Below are positions 12,501-22,500 of a stretch of 64,000 nt of DNA, one piece after another. Each line of letters begins with the position of its first letter. The stretch's first letter is position 1. The translations under genes were made by a program, and so were the position numbers. Below the pieces are notes generated by a model. The model saw only the letters and a list, made by a program, of their open reading frames with translations. It made no database searches and was not told where the DNA came from. This DNA is from Hormiphora californensis (Eukaryota; Ctenophora; Tentaculata; Cydippida; Pleurobrachiidae). Location: contig CM035355.1 in NCBI GenBank assembly GCA_020137815.1, positions 3,144,847 through 3,208,846 on the forward strand, read 5' to 3'.

Positions 12501-15500
12501 CGCAGTCGTCAACGCGTTAGTCAAAATAACGCGTTATATGAAGTCATTATGTGACATCACTTGGAAATAACGCTGGCAAGGGATCTCATTGAATTTTTGG
12601 TGCTGGCAAGCGCCCAATAAGCATTTTTAGCTGTCCCAAGAAATGTATTTCTGTGCAAGAGGTAGCGGGTTCGAATCCCGACCGGGCCCGGATGGCTAGT
12701 TTAAAGTTTGCTAATAAATCGACCTCTGAAAATTATTATATTATTATGAATAAATTTGGCACTAACAAGCGCTCCAGCAGTGTATGGATGTCCCCAGCTG
12801 GCAAGGGCCACAGTATAATGTAAAATGGCCCCGCTGTACCACCTAAAAATGGGGTACACATTTGATAATCCAGTAAAATGTCTTGAAGCTTACATTAATG
12901 GGTGTTCTTAGCTGTTCCTAGCCATTCCTAGCTATTCCTTGTTAATTATAGGAATCATAAAAGCGTTCCAAGTGTTCCTAGTATATTCTTCGTGTGCTCT
13001 ATGAGTGTTCCCAGCAGTTCCTTGATCATTCAATCTATTCCTAGTGTTCCTAGTCTGTTATTCACCGTTATCTGTTGTTTCTCGCTTGTTACAGGCATCA
13101 CAGGAACACACAGGAACATCATAGGAACACGGTCGAACGGTTAGAAACACCTAGGAATAAACATGAAATCGAAAGAACACCAAGGAATGAAAGGGTTCTT
13201 GAAATAAACACCGAGGAACACCCGGGAACGCTATAAAAGGGGGATGTTTTCCATGATCATCATTTCCAACCATGTCTCATTCAAAGTCTTTTCTGAAAGC
13301 CATGCGCTTGAATGACAAAAAGCGAAATACCTCTGATTCTGACTCTGACACTGATTCTGACCCGAAGGAATTATCCCAATTATCTGATGAAGAGATCGAT
13401 TCACCAAATGTCGAAAGTGAAACGCCATACTCGAGCCTACTGCAGTGTTTTAGTTTGAAGCAAGATCTAATTAATGCAGATTTGACTGAGATTGAGCTGT
13501 CACCAGAAGAGGAGCTTCTAATAAATGCGATAAAGGATAACGAATCATTGATCGTTATTCGTGAATTGGTGCAACAAAATTTAGAATTGGTAGAAGATAT
13601 CACGGAAAAGGTGTTACCGGAAGAGAACGAAGATTGTCCAAATTGTGGGAATAAAGAGGAACATTAAACACTAATGTAGGAACAGTGACGACTATAAAAG
13701 GAACACTTGTATTTTAGTTTATTATTGTCATTTGATTTTTTTCTGTAAAAATGTATCCATGCAATTTGTGTGATAGTGAATTTACGACTGTTTATCTTCT
13801 TCTTCAACATGAAAAATATGATCACGAAAAATGGGGACCAACTGGTACTGACTCAGTTCAATCAATCAAAGGATTTGATGACAAAACAGAAAACGTTCCA
13901 AATGAGGAATCATCAATTAATTTCAAAAAGGATAATGAAGTAAATAATGATCTTGAAGATGAGGATGATGATATCGAGGAAGATGAAATTGAGGATAAAT
14001 CTGATCCATTAAAGGATATTGACTTCAAGGCGTTGTACCGAAAACGAGATCAACAAGCTCGGAAATATGAGAGATTATACAAATCAAAGTTGAGTGAAAC
14101 AAAACAGCATCTTGAGAGAATGCTCTTGTTTGAGAAACAACTAGATGAATTTAGGACTAAATTTAATGACACGCAGTTCTATGAGTTCTCGGATACAATA
14201 ATCAACTCTAAAAATATCCGGGACTATTTAGAACTACGAAGATTGATGGATATGAAAAGCTATGCTTCGATTGTACGTAGTAATAGACTGGTTAAAGCAA
14301 TAAAAAGCCTATTTATCGGTCTAAAGTATGGAGCTGTTCCTCTAGTTGTTCCTCAGAGAAAGCGTCTAAGTGCAAAAGGTAGAAAACTGATCAATCTGGT
14401 TGATTGCAAAAGCCTAGAAGAAATCAAAAGACTACTTTTAAAGCATTCGAAAGATTTTTATAATATTTTTCAAGTTATCGGGAGAACGCTATCCCTTGTT
14501 GCAAGTTTAGAATATGAAAATTGAGATGTATGTATTATTCTATTTGTAGCTCTAAAAAGCGTATTTTCTGACTAAATTTGTATTTTAAGCTGTTTTTAAC
14601 CGTTCCTGTATGTTCCTGGGTGTTCGTGTATGTTCCTGTGTGTTCCAGTGATGCCTGGAACAAGCGAGAAACACCAGATAACGGTGAACAACAGACTAGG
14701 AACACTAGGAATAGATTGAATGATCAAGGAACTGCTGGGAACACTCATAGAGCATACAAAAAAAATAGACTAGGAACACTTGGAACGCTTTTAAGATTCC
14801 TATAATTAACAAGGAATAGCTAGGAATGGCTAGGAACAGCTAAAAACACCCATTAATGCAAGCTTCAAGACATTTTACTGGATTATCAAATGTGTACCCC
14901 ATTTTTAGGTGGTACAGCGGGGCCATTTTACATTATACTGTGGCCCTTGCCAGCTGGGAACATCCATACACTGCTGGAGCGCTTGTTAGTGCCAAATTTA
15001 TCCATAATAATATAATAATTTTCAGAGGTCGATTTATTAGCAAACTTTAAACTAGCCATCCGGGCCCGGTCGGGATTCGAACCCGCTACCTCTTGCACAG
15101 AAATACATTTCTTGGGACAGCTAAAAATGCTTATTGGGCGCTTGCCAGCACCAAAAATTCAATGAGATCCCTTGCCAGCGTTATTTCCAAGTGATGTCAC
15201 ATAATGACTTCATAATCACGAGACATCATGTGACATCGCATGAAATATGACCATATATGGAATGTATGAAAAATTAATTCTGCGACGTCACGTGACGTCA
15301 CGATGTGACGTCAACGTCACGTGACATCACGTGACATCATATAACGTCAAGTGACACGTGATTATGACATCACATGCCCATATATGGAATAAAGAGGTGA
15401 CACCGAAAATCTTGATACAGCGGGGCTATTTTACATACTACTTTCATCTAATATATCTATTTTCCCAATTGTGATCTAACATTGTCTAGAGACACTACGG

Positions 15501-17611
15501 GACGTTGTCATGGATACGTTAACACCAAGGACTCTACGGTGTACCCTGCAATACCAGACAACTGCACCACCATTACGTGGGAGAATGCAACAGAGAGTAA
15601 CAACTGGGGTAACTGTGTCAACATGACGATTGATGGAGATTACAGGCTAGTAAACTACTAATATGACTAAAGATTCTAAAAAGCTTTCATTAAAGCCAAA
15701 GTACGCATTCTCCTAATACTATACTCGCTGGGGTATCTTTATCTTTATGTTGGTGACACAGTCACCCTTACAACTCACGCACGTAGCGCGCCAAAACGAA
15801 GCCGGGAAGCCCGCGTAGCGGGCTGAGTTGTAAGAGAGGTGACGGCGCCACCATTACCAAATCTTTATGTACCCTTTTATCAAATTTTTGATTACTTGTT
15901 TATTGCTTTTGCAGGTATGTGACAAGTAACAGCGTACCTGACTTCTATATGAATCCCTATTGCCCACTGGGGCTAAACCTTGGGTACTGCTCTAAAATAG
16001 AACGAGAATGTAAGTTTGTGAATAAATGTAGCATGAAACCATGTTGAACTCTCTCCTAGTTAAAGTAACGATCTCACCCTGCTCTCTCCTATTTAAATTA
16101 ACGATCTCACCCTGCTCTCTCCTAGTTAAAGTAAAGATCTCACCCTGCTCTCTCCTAATCAAAGTAACGATCTCACCCTGCTCTCTCCTATTTAAAGTAA
16201 TGATCTCACCCTGCCCTCTCCCCTATTTCACAGCGGGTACGTGCATGTTCCCCAATTTGACGTGTGGAGAAGATAACGGACCCGGTTCAGTGCCTTATGG
16301 AGACGTTTGGGTACCTGCTACCGCCCACTACAAAATACCATTGGTACGTGATCTCGTGTTTTGCAAATGTTACTATACGTGACCAGTTTTGTACTTGAGG
16401 GTCTTAGATGTCAACCAGCAGCTAAACGTTGCCCCCTGTATGGCGGCGCCATACCCTATTTAATTCTCAATGGCAACGACAGTGCGTTCAGATGGGGTCG
16501 CGGCGCCAGACAGCAGATGCCCATTATACAAGGCAGTATAACTACAATGATAGATGATCTGACTTGCCTAGGTTGGTAACCCAACAAGGAGTGACAGGCC
16601 TGGTGATATGTACGATGCAGAGACAGTGGGTGGAGAGAAGAACATTGCAGCCTCTGCAGGTGTTGCGATCAATGGAGTAGGAATTCAGGTTAATATGCTA
16701 TGTTGATGCTGAGTTTCCTAACAAAAATAAAAACAACTAAATTTGTCCGCATCTCCGAAGGCAGAGTAGAACTACGTCGCTGTTTGTGTATGTAATAATT
16801 GTGAAAACTTTCGAGCTAATGTTTTCTTCGCTCGCATATATCACCCTGCTCTCTCTCTCTCTCCTAGTTAAAGTAACGAGCTCACCCTGCTCTCTCTCTC
16901 CTAGTTAAACTAAAGATATCACCCTTCACTCACATACCTTTTTAGGGCCCTAACGATGCGGGGGATGTTAGTATTGACGAGGCAGGACTTCAGTTAGCAT
17001 GTGGGGGACACGTTACCCCTCCTCTAGGCAACATTCCCCCTGGCCCAGACCCTGGAGCCCTCGGACCTCCCATGTACCATTTCCACAAAGCAGCCGACTG
17101 TTTGGAGCCCTTCCGTAATGCATCAATCGGCGCTGCCCACGGAGCCAAACCGCTGATCCATGGGAAACTTGTTGGTTGGTCTATGGACGGTTTCGGGGTT
17201 TATACCTACCAAGATGTGGGGGGAGCTGCCCCTATAGTGGACGAATGTGGCGGTCACTTTGGACCAATTGATACGGGTGAGGTGGTATATCACTACCACA
17301 GTAGAACGTACGTACCATACCACATGGCATGTCAGGGACCTGCCCTGGGGAACTGTGCGGCCACCCAGCGGGGTACCAGTTACTGTCATCCGGGGTGTGG
17401 GGGATATGAGGTGTGCGTTCAACCTGGGACTAATGAGCAGGATCTTAGGGAGTATCTGGGGCAGTGGGATCCGGAGTGGATAGATCAGTACACTATTAAC
17501 CCATACCAGGAACGGGAAGAGAAGGATAACAATGTTAACCCCTACCAGGAACAGAAGGAGGGCAATGTTTTTGAAAAACTGGTGAAAGAGATCAAGGAGA
17601 TGTTCCTCTAA
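9512..17611 (+). CDS. Secreted YHYH-domain protein
   Basis: Seven exons: 9512-9630, 15490-15645, 15915-16009, 16234-16343, 16400-16575, 16598-16688 and 16946-17611. They give about 470 residues in one frame. Exon 1 is a signal peptide (MLLATLLTVMLIVGG). The body is cysteine-rich. The last two exons match the YHYH family: GPPMYHFHKAADC, HGKLVGWSMDGFGVYTY and VVYHYHSRTYVPYHMAC. YHYH proteins are secreted or cell-surface proteins of unknown biochemical function found in bacteria and several invertebrates. Three oddities: intron 1 is 5.9 kb and packed with mobile DNA, exon 2 appears to use a GC donor (AG|gctagt), and exons 5 and 6 are separated by only 22 nt that would have to be removed to keep the frame. 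The C-terminal about 35 residues are charged and low-complexity. Confidence 0.85.
9648..10030 (+). repeat. About 20-bp minisatellite (ATACCGGGCACC type)
   Basis: Tandem units atataccgggcacctcgatc with C/T and G/A variants. The array is interrupted at 10032 by a foldback element, and two further units resume at 10607-10660. It lies in intron 1 of the YHYH gene. An ORF reading from the signal-peptide exon into it is read-through past the splice donor at 9631. Confidence 0.93.
10032..10601. mobile_element. Foldback/MITE-like element with internal GGACTCTTTATCTA repeats
   Basis: Ends are inverted repeats GCGGACTCTAGTGCTA (10032-10047) and TAGCACTAGAGTCCGC (10586-10601), with the minisatellite continuing on both sides. 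Inside are many direct and inverted copies of a ggactctttatcta motif and a run of telomere-like (CCCTAA) units at about 10271-10304. No coding capacity. Family not recognised. Confidence 0.75.
10722..11022 (+). repeat. Left TIR, outer part
   Basis: Matches the reverse complement of the right end. It contains many TGACGTCA/CACGTGAC-type palindromic steps (about 10790-10880), which resemble CRE and E-box sites. Confidence 0.88.
11358..12305. mobile_element. Foldback element nested in the left TIR
   Basis: Inverted arms start GTAGAGTCGATAAGAACACT (from about 11359) and end in its complement before 12303. TA dinucleotides at both flanks suggest a TA target duplication. Arms are about 400 bp and about 95 % similar by eye. 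No plausible ORF. Direct repeats with CACGTGATGTGTT (about 11273 and 12390) lie outside it. Confidence 0.75.
12539..13145 (+). repeat. Left TIR, inner part
   Basis: Continues the TIR after the inserted segment; its first 62 bp (12539-12600) duplicate 10961-11022. The inner half (about 12905-13145) is dense with GTTCCTAG/AGGAACAC-type short repeats on both strands, mirrored at 14592-14850, as expected of sub-terminal protein-binding repeats. Confidence 0.82.
12668..12678 (+). promoter_or_regulatory. Pol III B-box-like motif in TIR
   Basis: GGTTCGAATCC matches the tRNA B-box consensus exactly and sits in a tRNA T-arm-like context (GCGGGTTCGAATCCCG). No complete cloverleaf is apparent. The mirrored copy is at 15073-15083. 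Confidence 0.55.
13232..13239 (+). promoter_or_regulatory. TATA box of element ORF1
   Basis: TATAAAAG lies 33 bp before the ORF1 ATG (13272), implying a very short leader. Confidence 0.65.
13272..13667 (+). CDS. Element ORF1, acidic protein with CPNC motif
   Basis: Intact 131-residue ORF in the unique core of the TIR element. The N-terminus is basic. A Ser/Asp run follows (TSDSDSDTDSDP), typical of CK2 substrates, then an acidic helical middle, and the end is EDCPNCGNKEEH, one CxxC pair that could be half of a zinc knuckle. Preceded by its own TATA box and ending 83 bp before ORF2. I do not recognise a homologous family. Codon use is A/T-rich compared with the host exons. Confidence 0.7.
   Translation: MSHSKSFLKAMRLNDKKRNTSDSDSDTDSDPKELSQLSDEEIDSPNVESETPYSSLLQCFSLKQDLINADLTEIELSPEEELLINAIKDNESLIVIRELVQQNLELVEDITEKVLPEENEDCPNCGNKEEH
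13693..13700 (+). promoter_or_regulatory. TATA box of element ORF2
   Basis: A second TATAAAAG between the ORFs, 51 bp before the ORF2 ATG. Its context (gactataaaaggaacac) resembles that before ORF1. Confidence 0.62.
13751..14524 (+). CDS. Element ORF2, C2H2-finger protein with acidic and basic regions
   Basis: Intact 257-residue ORF. An N-terminal C2H2-type finger (CNLCDSEF...LLQHEKYDH, residues about 4-26) is followed by an acidic stretch (LEDEDDDIEEDEIEDKSD, about 74-91), a charged probable coiled coil (about 97-140) and a basic C-terminal part (VPQRKRLSAKGRKLI). It shows none of the motifs of transposase, integrase, polymerase, protease or ATPase. It is probably a DNA-binding protein of the element; this is inferred from the finger and the basic region only. 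Confidence 0.7.
   Translation: MYPCNLCDSEFTTVYLLLQHEKYDHEKWGPTGTDSVQSIKGFDDKTENVPNEESSINFKKDNEVNNDLEDEDDDIEEDEIEDKSDPLKDIDFKALYRKRDQQARKYERLYKSKLSETKQHLERMLLFEKQLDEFRTKFNDTQFYEFSDTIINSKNIRDYLELRRLMDMKSYASIVRSNRLVKAIKSLFIGLKYGAVPLVVPQRKRLSAKGRKLINLVDCKSLEEIKRLLLKHSKDFYNIFQVIGRTLSLVASLEYEN
14592..15442 (-). repeat. Right TIR
   Basis: Uninterrupted arm, inverted relative to 10722-11022 plus 12539-13145. It includes the mirrored GTTCC repeats, the B box (15073-15083) and the CRE-like palindromes near 15290-15350. Confidence 0.88.
16043..16232 (+). repeat. About 31-bp intronic minisatellite
   Basis: Six units of CTCTCCTAGTTAAAGTAACG...ACCCTG in the YHYH gene intron 3. Related units recur at 16850-16925 in intron 6. 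They resemble duplicated polypyrimidine/branch-site DNA. Confidence 0.85.
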
Positions 17612-17699
17612 GCTAGGAGACCATCAAATGAAAATAAATAAGCGAAGGAGTTTTTAAAAGTGAAAGAAAGTTCAAAAGATATTTAAGTCTCTTTCTTAA

Positions 17700-19088
17700 G
17701 GGTACGCTAACCAAAATTTTTTTTCGAGTGCAGGGAAATCTCTCACCGTAGGGTTGTAGGCCATGCCAAGGAGACCTCAAATATGCAATTTGAGCTCTCA
17801 AGTCGAATTCATATTTTTGCTACAGCTATTTAAAAAATGTCCTGTAAATACGTTTTTGGCATCTCAAAATTTTTTTTAAAAGATAGGAGCATGAAAATTT
17901 GGGGATTTGAAGAGGACATGAAGGGGAATAACCACAAAATTTTTTTTTGTAATCCGAGCTGATTTCCGGTCCTGAGATGGATTTCTTTTTTTCCACTTTA
18001 ACGCCCTATTTGGCAAAGTTCCGAAAACATGTGAAAGCTGTAAATTGGTGAAAAGTTGCGTCTAACGATTATCTAAGTGGCCATAAATTTTGGGCGTGTC
18101 CTTATTTGAAATAAGATGTACAGAGTTTTTTTTGTGAAAGCCGTCATTTCAGAAATAGATAAATTCCCTGTATCTCAAAAACGGCTGATCGTAGAGACCT
18201 GAGACTATGCTTAAACGATTCAGAAGGTCCGATTTTGGGGGGGTCTTCTGAGAGACATTTTGCTCCTACTTCAACCGTTTTTGCTGTAATTGCGAAAAAC
18301 AAATTCTATGGAAAGGGCAAAAGCTAAACTCCAATATCCTGTAATTAGGGAATTTTGGCTAAGAAAGGACCGAAACTATGGAAAAATGTGTAACAAGCTA
18401 ATTCCTTCACTATTTGGTCCATATGGGTCCCTATAATCACCAAAAACAAAATCACAAAAAATCCACGATGGCGAAGATGGGTTTTTGTTTTTCGCAATTA
18501 CAGCAAAAACGGTTGAAGTAGGAGCAAAATGTCTCTCAGAAGACCCCCCCAAAATCGGACCTTCTGAATCGTTTAAGCATAGTCTCAGGTCTCTACGATC
18601 AGCCGTTTTTGAGATACAGGGAATTTATTTATTTCTGAAATGACGGCTTTCACAAAAAAAACTCTGTACATCTTATTTCAAATAAGGACACGCCCAAAAT
18701 TTATGGCCACTTAGATAATCGTTAGACGCAACTTTTCACCAATTTACAGCTTTCACATGTTTTCGGAACTTTGCCAAATAGGGCGTTAAAGTGGAAAAAA
18801 AGAAATCCATCTCAGGACCGGAAATCAGCTCGGATTGCAAAATTTTTTTTTGTGGTTATTCACCTTCATGTCTTCTTCAAATCCCCAAATTTTCATGCTC
18901 CTATCTTTTAAAAAAAATTTTTGAGATGCCAAAAACGTATTTACAGGACATTTTTTAAATAGCTGTAGCAAAAATATGAATTCGACTTAAGAGCTAAAAT
19001 TGCATATTTGAGGTCTCCTTGGTATGGCCTACAACCCTACGGTGAGAGATTTCCCTGCACTCGAAAAAAAATTTTGGTTAGCGTACCC
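17700..19088. mobile_element. TTAA-flanked foldback element, copy 1
   Basis: Near-perfect inverted arms of about 600 bp with ends GGGTACGCTAACC...GGTTAGCGTACCC, flanked by TTAA (17696-17699 and 19089-19092). A TTAA target and GGG/CCC ends are typical of piggyBac-type MITEs. No transposase. Small ORFs inside are mirrored in both arms and are not genes. Confidence 0.87.
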
Positions 19089-19099
19089 TTAAGTCTCTT

Positions 19100-19395
19100 T
19101 CTAAAGTCTAGTAATCATTAAATTTGTAATTATGGCAATGCAGTAGTTGTTCATGCAGTACTTACCTACATTCGACCGCGGCGGGAGTAGGGTGGAAGTC
19201 AAGTTGATCACGTACAGCTCTGGGAGGTTGATATCATGGCTAGTGCAATATTTGAGGGGTTACATGTTGTGACACAGAATATATGATTCGAGACAGGTAA
19301 TAAATACAACAATATGAAATTGAATAACTCATCATAAAACTTAAAATAAAATGCAATTGCGACAGATTTGATCCAGATATATTCGATCGCCTTCT
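19100..19395. other. No gene recognised
   Basis: Downstream flank of the CatSper-like gene, between the foldback and the minisatellite; nothing distinctive seen. Confidence 0.4.
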
Positions 19396-19560
19396 TTGAA
19401 CATTAGCCAAGACCATGTTGGCCGCCCCTGGTTAACCATTAGCCAGGACCATGTTGGCCGCCCCTGGTTAACCATTAGCCAGGACCATGTTGGCCGCCCC
19501 TGGTTAACCATTAGCCAGGATCATGTAGGCCGCCCCTGGTTAACCATTAGCCAGGACCAT
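19396..19560 (-). repeat. 36-bp minisatellite containing the gene's last codons
   Basis: Four and a half units of cattagccaggaccatgttgg...ctggttaac. In the minus strand each unit repeats the codons for MVLANG and a TAA stop, so the array is a downstream amplification of the end of the CatSper-like reading frame; translation should end in the first unit (19540). Confidence 0.9.
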
Positions 19561-22500
19561 GTTTGCCTTGTCCAAGATCTTCTTCTTGTAACGGAAGTAA
19601 AGTACAAAGAGTATAACAAGGGTGATGACACAGGCCGCTACCAACACGATTAGACCCAGGTTGGATGAGTTAGGGGCATCCTCTACCCACACCTACAAAT
19701 AACAAAGAGTTAATGATCATTAGCTGTTCAGAGAAATAGTATGGTATATATCACGGCATAATGTGGGTGTGTCATGGCCTTAGTGGACTAAATATTTTCT
19801 GGTATTCCACTACAAGAAAATATTTAGTACTAATATTTGTGAGTCAAATAGGAACTTACAGCGAATTTTGTGGACAGATGACAGTAAGAACTTCTAGGGT
19901 CCACCACAGTCAAGGTGAATGTATAGTTGGCCTTGTGTTTAGAAAACAGGATAGTATTGACTCCTGTCGAGTTCATAATCTCATACTGGAGATTGCGAGC
20001 CTTCCCTTCTAGTGTCACTGTCTCTGAGCTGTGTGAAGTAGTGAAGGGTTATTGATCGGGAGTTAGGTCGTGAAAGTTGAGTGGTATGTGGTACTACATA
20101 TAATTTACCAAAACCAAATACGATGTGAATGTCCATCGTTTTGATGGAGACTTTTTATGGATAAATCGGTAACTAATATTGTCACAGTCCACATTGTATG
20201 ATGTAGCCTAAATCGCGAGACGAGAAGCGGTGAGGCATAAAAACCAGCACAAAAAGGTATTTGGAAGAATTCTGTACACTGTATAAGTAATCCCGGATAT
20301 CCTGAACAAATAGAATATTCCCAGATCTTCAAGCCAGGATAGCGAGGATTAATTTAAAACTTACTCAAAGCATGTTTGATAGGTATTTGTATCAGGATCC
20401 TGGACGGCCTGAATCAGATCCTCTCTAGCCGGGGTATCCCTCCTACAGCCCATCTTGGCGTGGGTCATAGTATAGTTGTAGTCAAATCGAGAATTGACCT
20501 CATCTAGGATGTAGTCTGCTTCAAGGACACGGGTCGCTTCCTGCAAGAAGGGAGTTATAGCCAGTGGTCCTATAACCCACCGGTTTTTTCTTGTCCCAAT
20601 ATTCTTTTCATAATCTCTTGCCCCTCGATCTAACAGTCTAACATCACTCTTCCAGAAAAGGGGTTGACATTGCAATTGACACGTATGACGTACCCCAGTA
20701 ACCCCCCCCCCCACCCCCCCACCCCCCGAAACCTACCTCTCCATCATAGATCCACACATCTGGCGAGAAGGGCTGATCGAACGGCCAGATAATTGGACAT
20801 CCTAACTCCTCTACATCGTACCCAACTGATAGGTCTACCTCATCTGGAGTGTCCCTGAAATGGAGACACGGTTAGTACAGGGTGGTCCATGTATAGGGAG
20901 CTCTCCGAGAGATTGGATGAGAACTCCCTTTGGGATTGGCCATTTAATTGGGTGGGATCTGCCATGATGAACACTATAGCGTTTATAGCGTGGGTGAGTT
21001 GGGGTGACAAATGGTGAGAGATGACACTGGATTTAAGCTGTCAATTTGACACCTCCCCTATCTGCCCTGTCAGGCCAATGCTCTGACAGTATCTGCCACA
21101 TGGAAGATCAGCTACAGCAGGGCACCACAGAAACAAGTTGGCAGTACTGCAAACATGATGCTGACCTTCCTTGCTTCTCTTCTTCTGACCTCAGGTAAGC
21201 CTAATAGGCAATAGCTAATATGGTCCAAGTAGGGCTTTTATACTACAACAGTAGCAAATAAAACATCGGCATCTGAATTCAGTCAGAGAGCCCTCTTTGT
21301 ATTCAGTGAGAGATCCCTCTCGAGACTACCCGTATAATGTTAGCAACATTACCCCATCACACTACCCCTGTTTCAGTGTCAGGAGGCATGGTTCCGGTAG
21401 TTGAAAACTTAGCCCGGGGTAAACACTGTCTAACGACCTCTAAAGCCCCTGGGAACCACCGCTCTTCCCTCGCTGTTGATGGGGGTATTGGGACGTGCTA
21501 CAAATCAGGGGAGGGAGTAACGGATCCGCTCTGGAGAGTAAGTAATTGGGGGGGGGGGCTGCTGCTCGGGGAGAGAGGACGGGTTTTAGAAGAACGGGTA
21601 CTACTTTATGGGCCGAGGTTGAGAGGTTAACATTCATTGTTGAGTGAATGAACACTAACATATTTGTTCATTTCCAGGTTGATCTGGAAGAGCTCTACGA
21701 AGTGGACAGGATCGTTATCACGCCTGATCCCTCCATCAGTCTGGAGGGTTTAGAGATCCGGGTGGGGTACAGTAACGAATTCCGGAACCCCCGATCCAAC
21801 CCTCTCTGCCACTCCGTCCTCAACTCTACATCCTCAGAGTACATCGTCAGGTGCAAGGAGAAGATAACGAATGGACAATACGTGACCCTCCAGCTCCCGG
21901 GATACGATAAAACCCTGAGTTTGTGCGAGGTAGAGGTGTATGGTTCTAAGTTTACCCCCCAGAAAGCGTGTTATTATGGTGTTGGTCGGGGTTACAGGGG
22001 ACACGTCTCCGTAACTAAGTCTGGAAGGAAGTGTCAGGCATGGTCCTCACAGACTCCCCATGGCCACAAGTACAAGCCGTACAAGTACCCCGATGCGGAG
22101 CTGGAGAGCAACTACTGCCGGAACCCAGATGGTAGCTATGAGCCGTGGTGTTATACCACAGATCCAGATGACAGGTGGGAGGAATGTTTTGAGGGTCCAT
22201 CCTGTCCTACCGAGTGGAGGGAGGATCTGAGGTGTGGGAAGGAGTTTAGGTTGGATACAGGGCGACCCGCTCAATGTGACCCACAGGGAGATTGGTATTG
22301 TTGTAGTGCGATTGGGTGGTGTGGCAACACAACAGAGCACTGCCACTGTGATACATGTGTGAATTATAATGGTGATAACCTTGCTATTGGAAAGACGGCG
22401 ATCCAGTCAACTACTGACCATGATGGACCAGCACCGCTGGCAATTGATGGGACAAGAGGACGGGATTACTATGCCTCGGAGTCGTGTACCCACACCTATG

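Larger units (their letters stand above)
10722..15442 (+). mobile_element. Polinton-like-ended TIR element with two unknown ORFs
   Basis: The ends read AGTAGTATGTAAAATAGCC... and its reverse complement ...GGCTATTTTACATACTACT. They are flanked by a perfect 6-bp duplication TTCATC (10716-10721 and 15443-15448). AG...CT termini, a 6-bp target duplication and very long TIRs are hallmarks of Polinton/Maverick elements, but no polymerase, integrase or capsid gene is present. The right arm spans about 14592-15442 (about 850 bp). The left arm is split (10722-11022 and 12539-about 13145) by an inserted segment. The unique core holds two plus-strand ORFs, each preceded by TATAAAAG. It is either a non-autonomous or relic Polinton-type element or something undescribed. 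It sits in intron 1 of the YHYH gene. Confidence 0.8.

Noticed and set aside
12660-12692. tRNA gene
   Set aside because: Only the T-arm/B box is recognisable; no A box, anticodon stem or acceptor pairing could be built.
15800-15850. Small palindromic GC-rich stretch (gcccgcgtagcgggc) in a YHYH intron
   Set aside because: Short and without flanking duplication; noted but too little to call an element.
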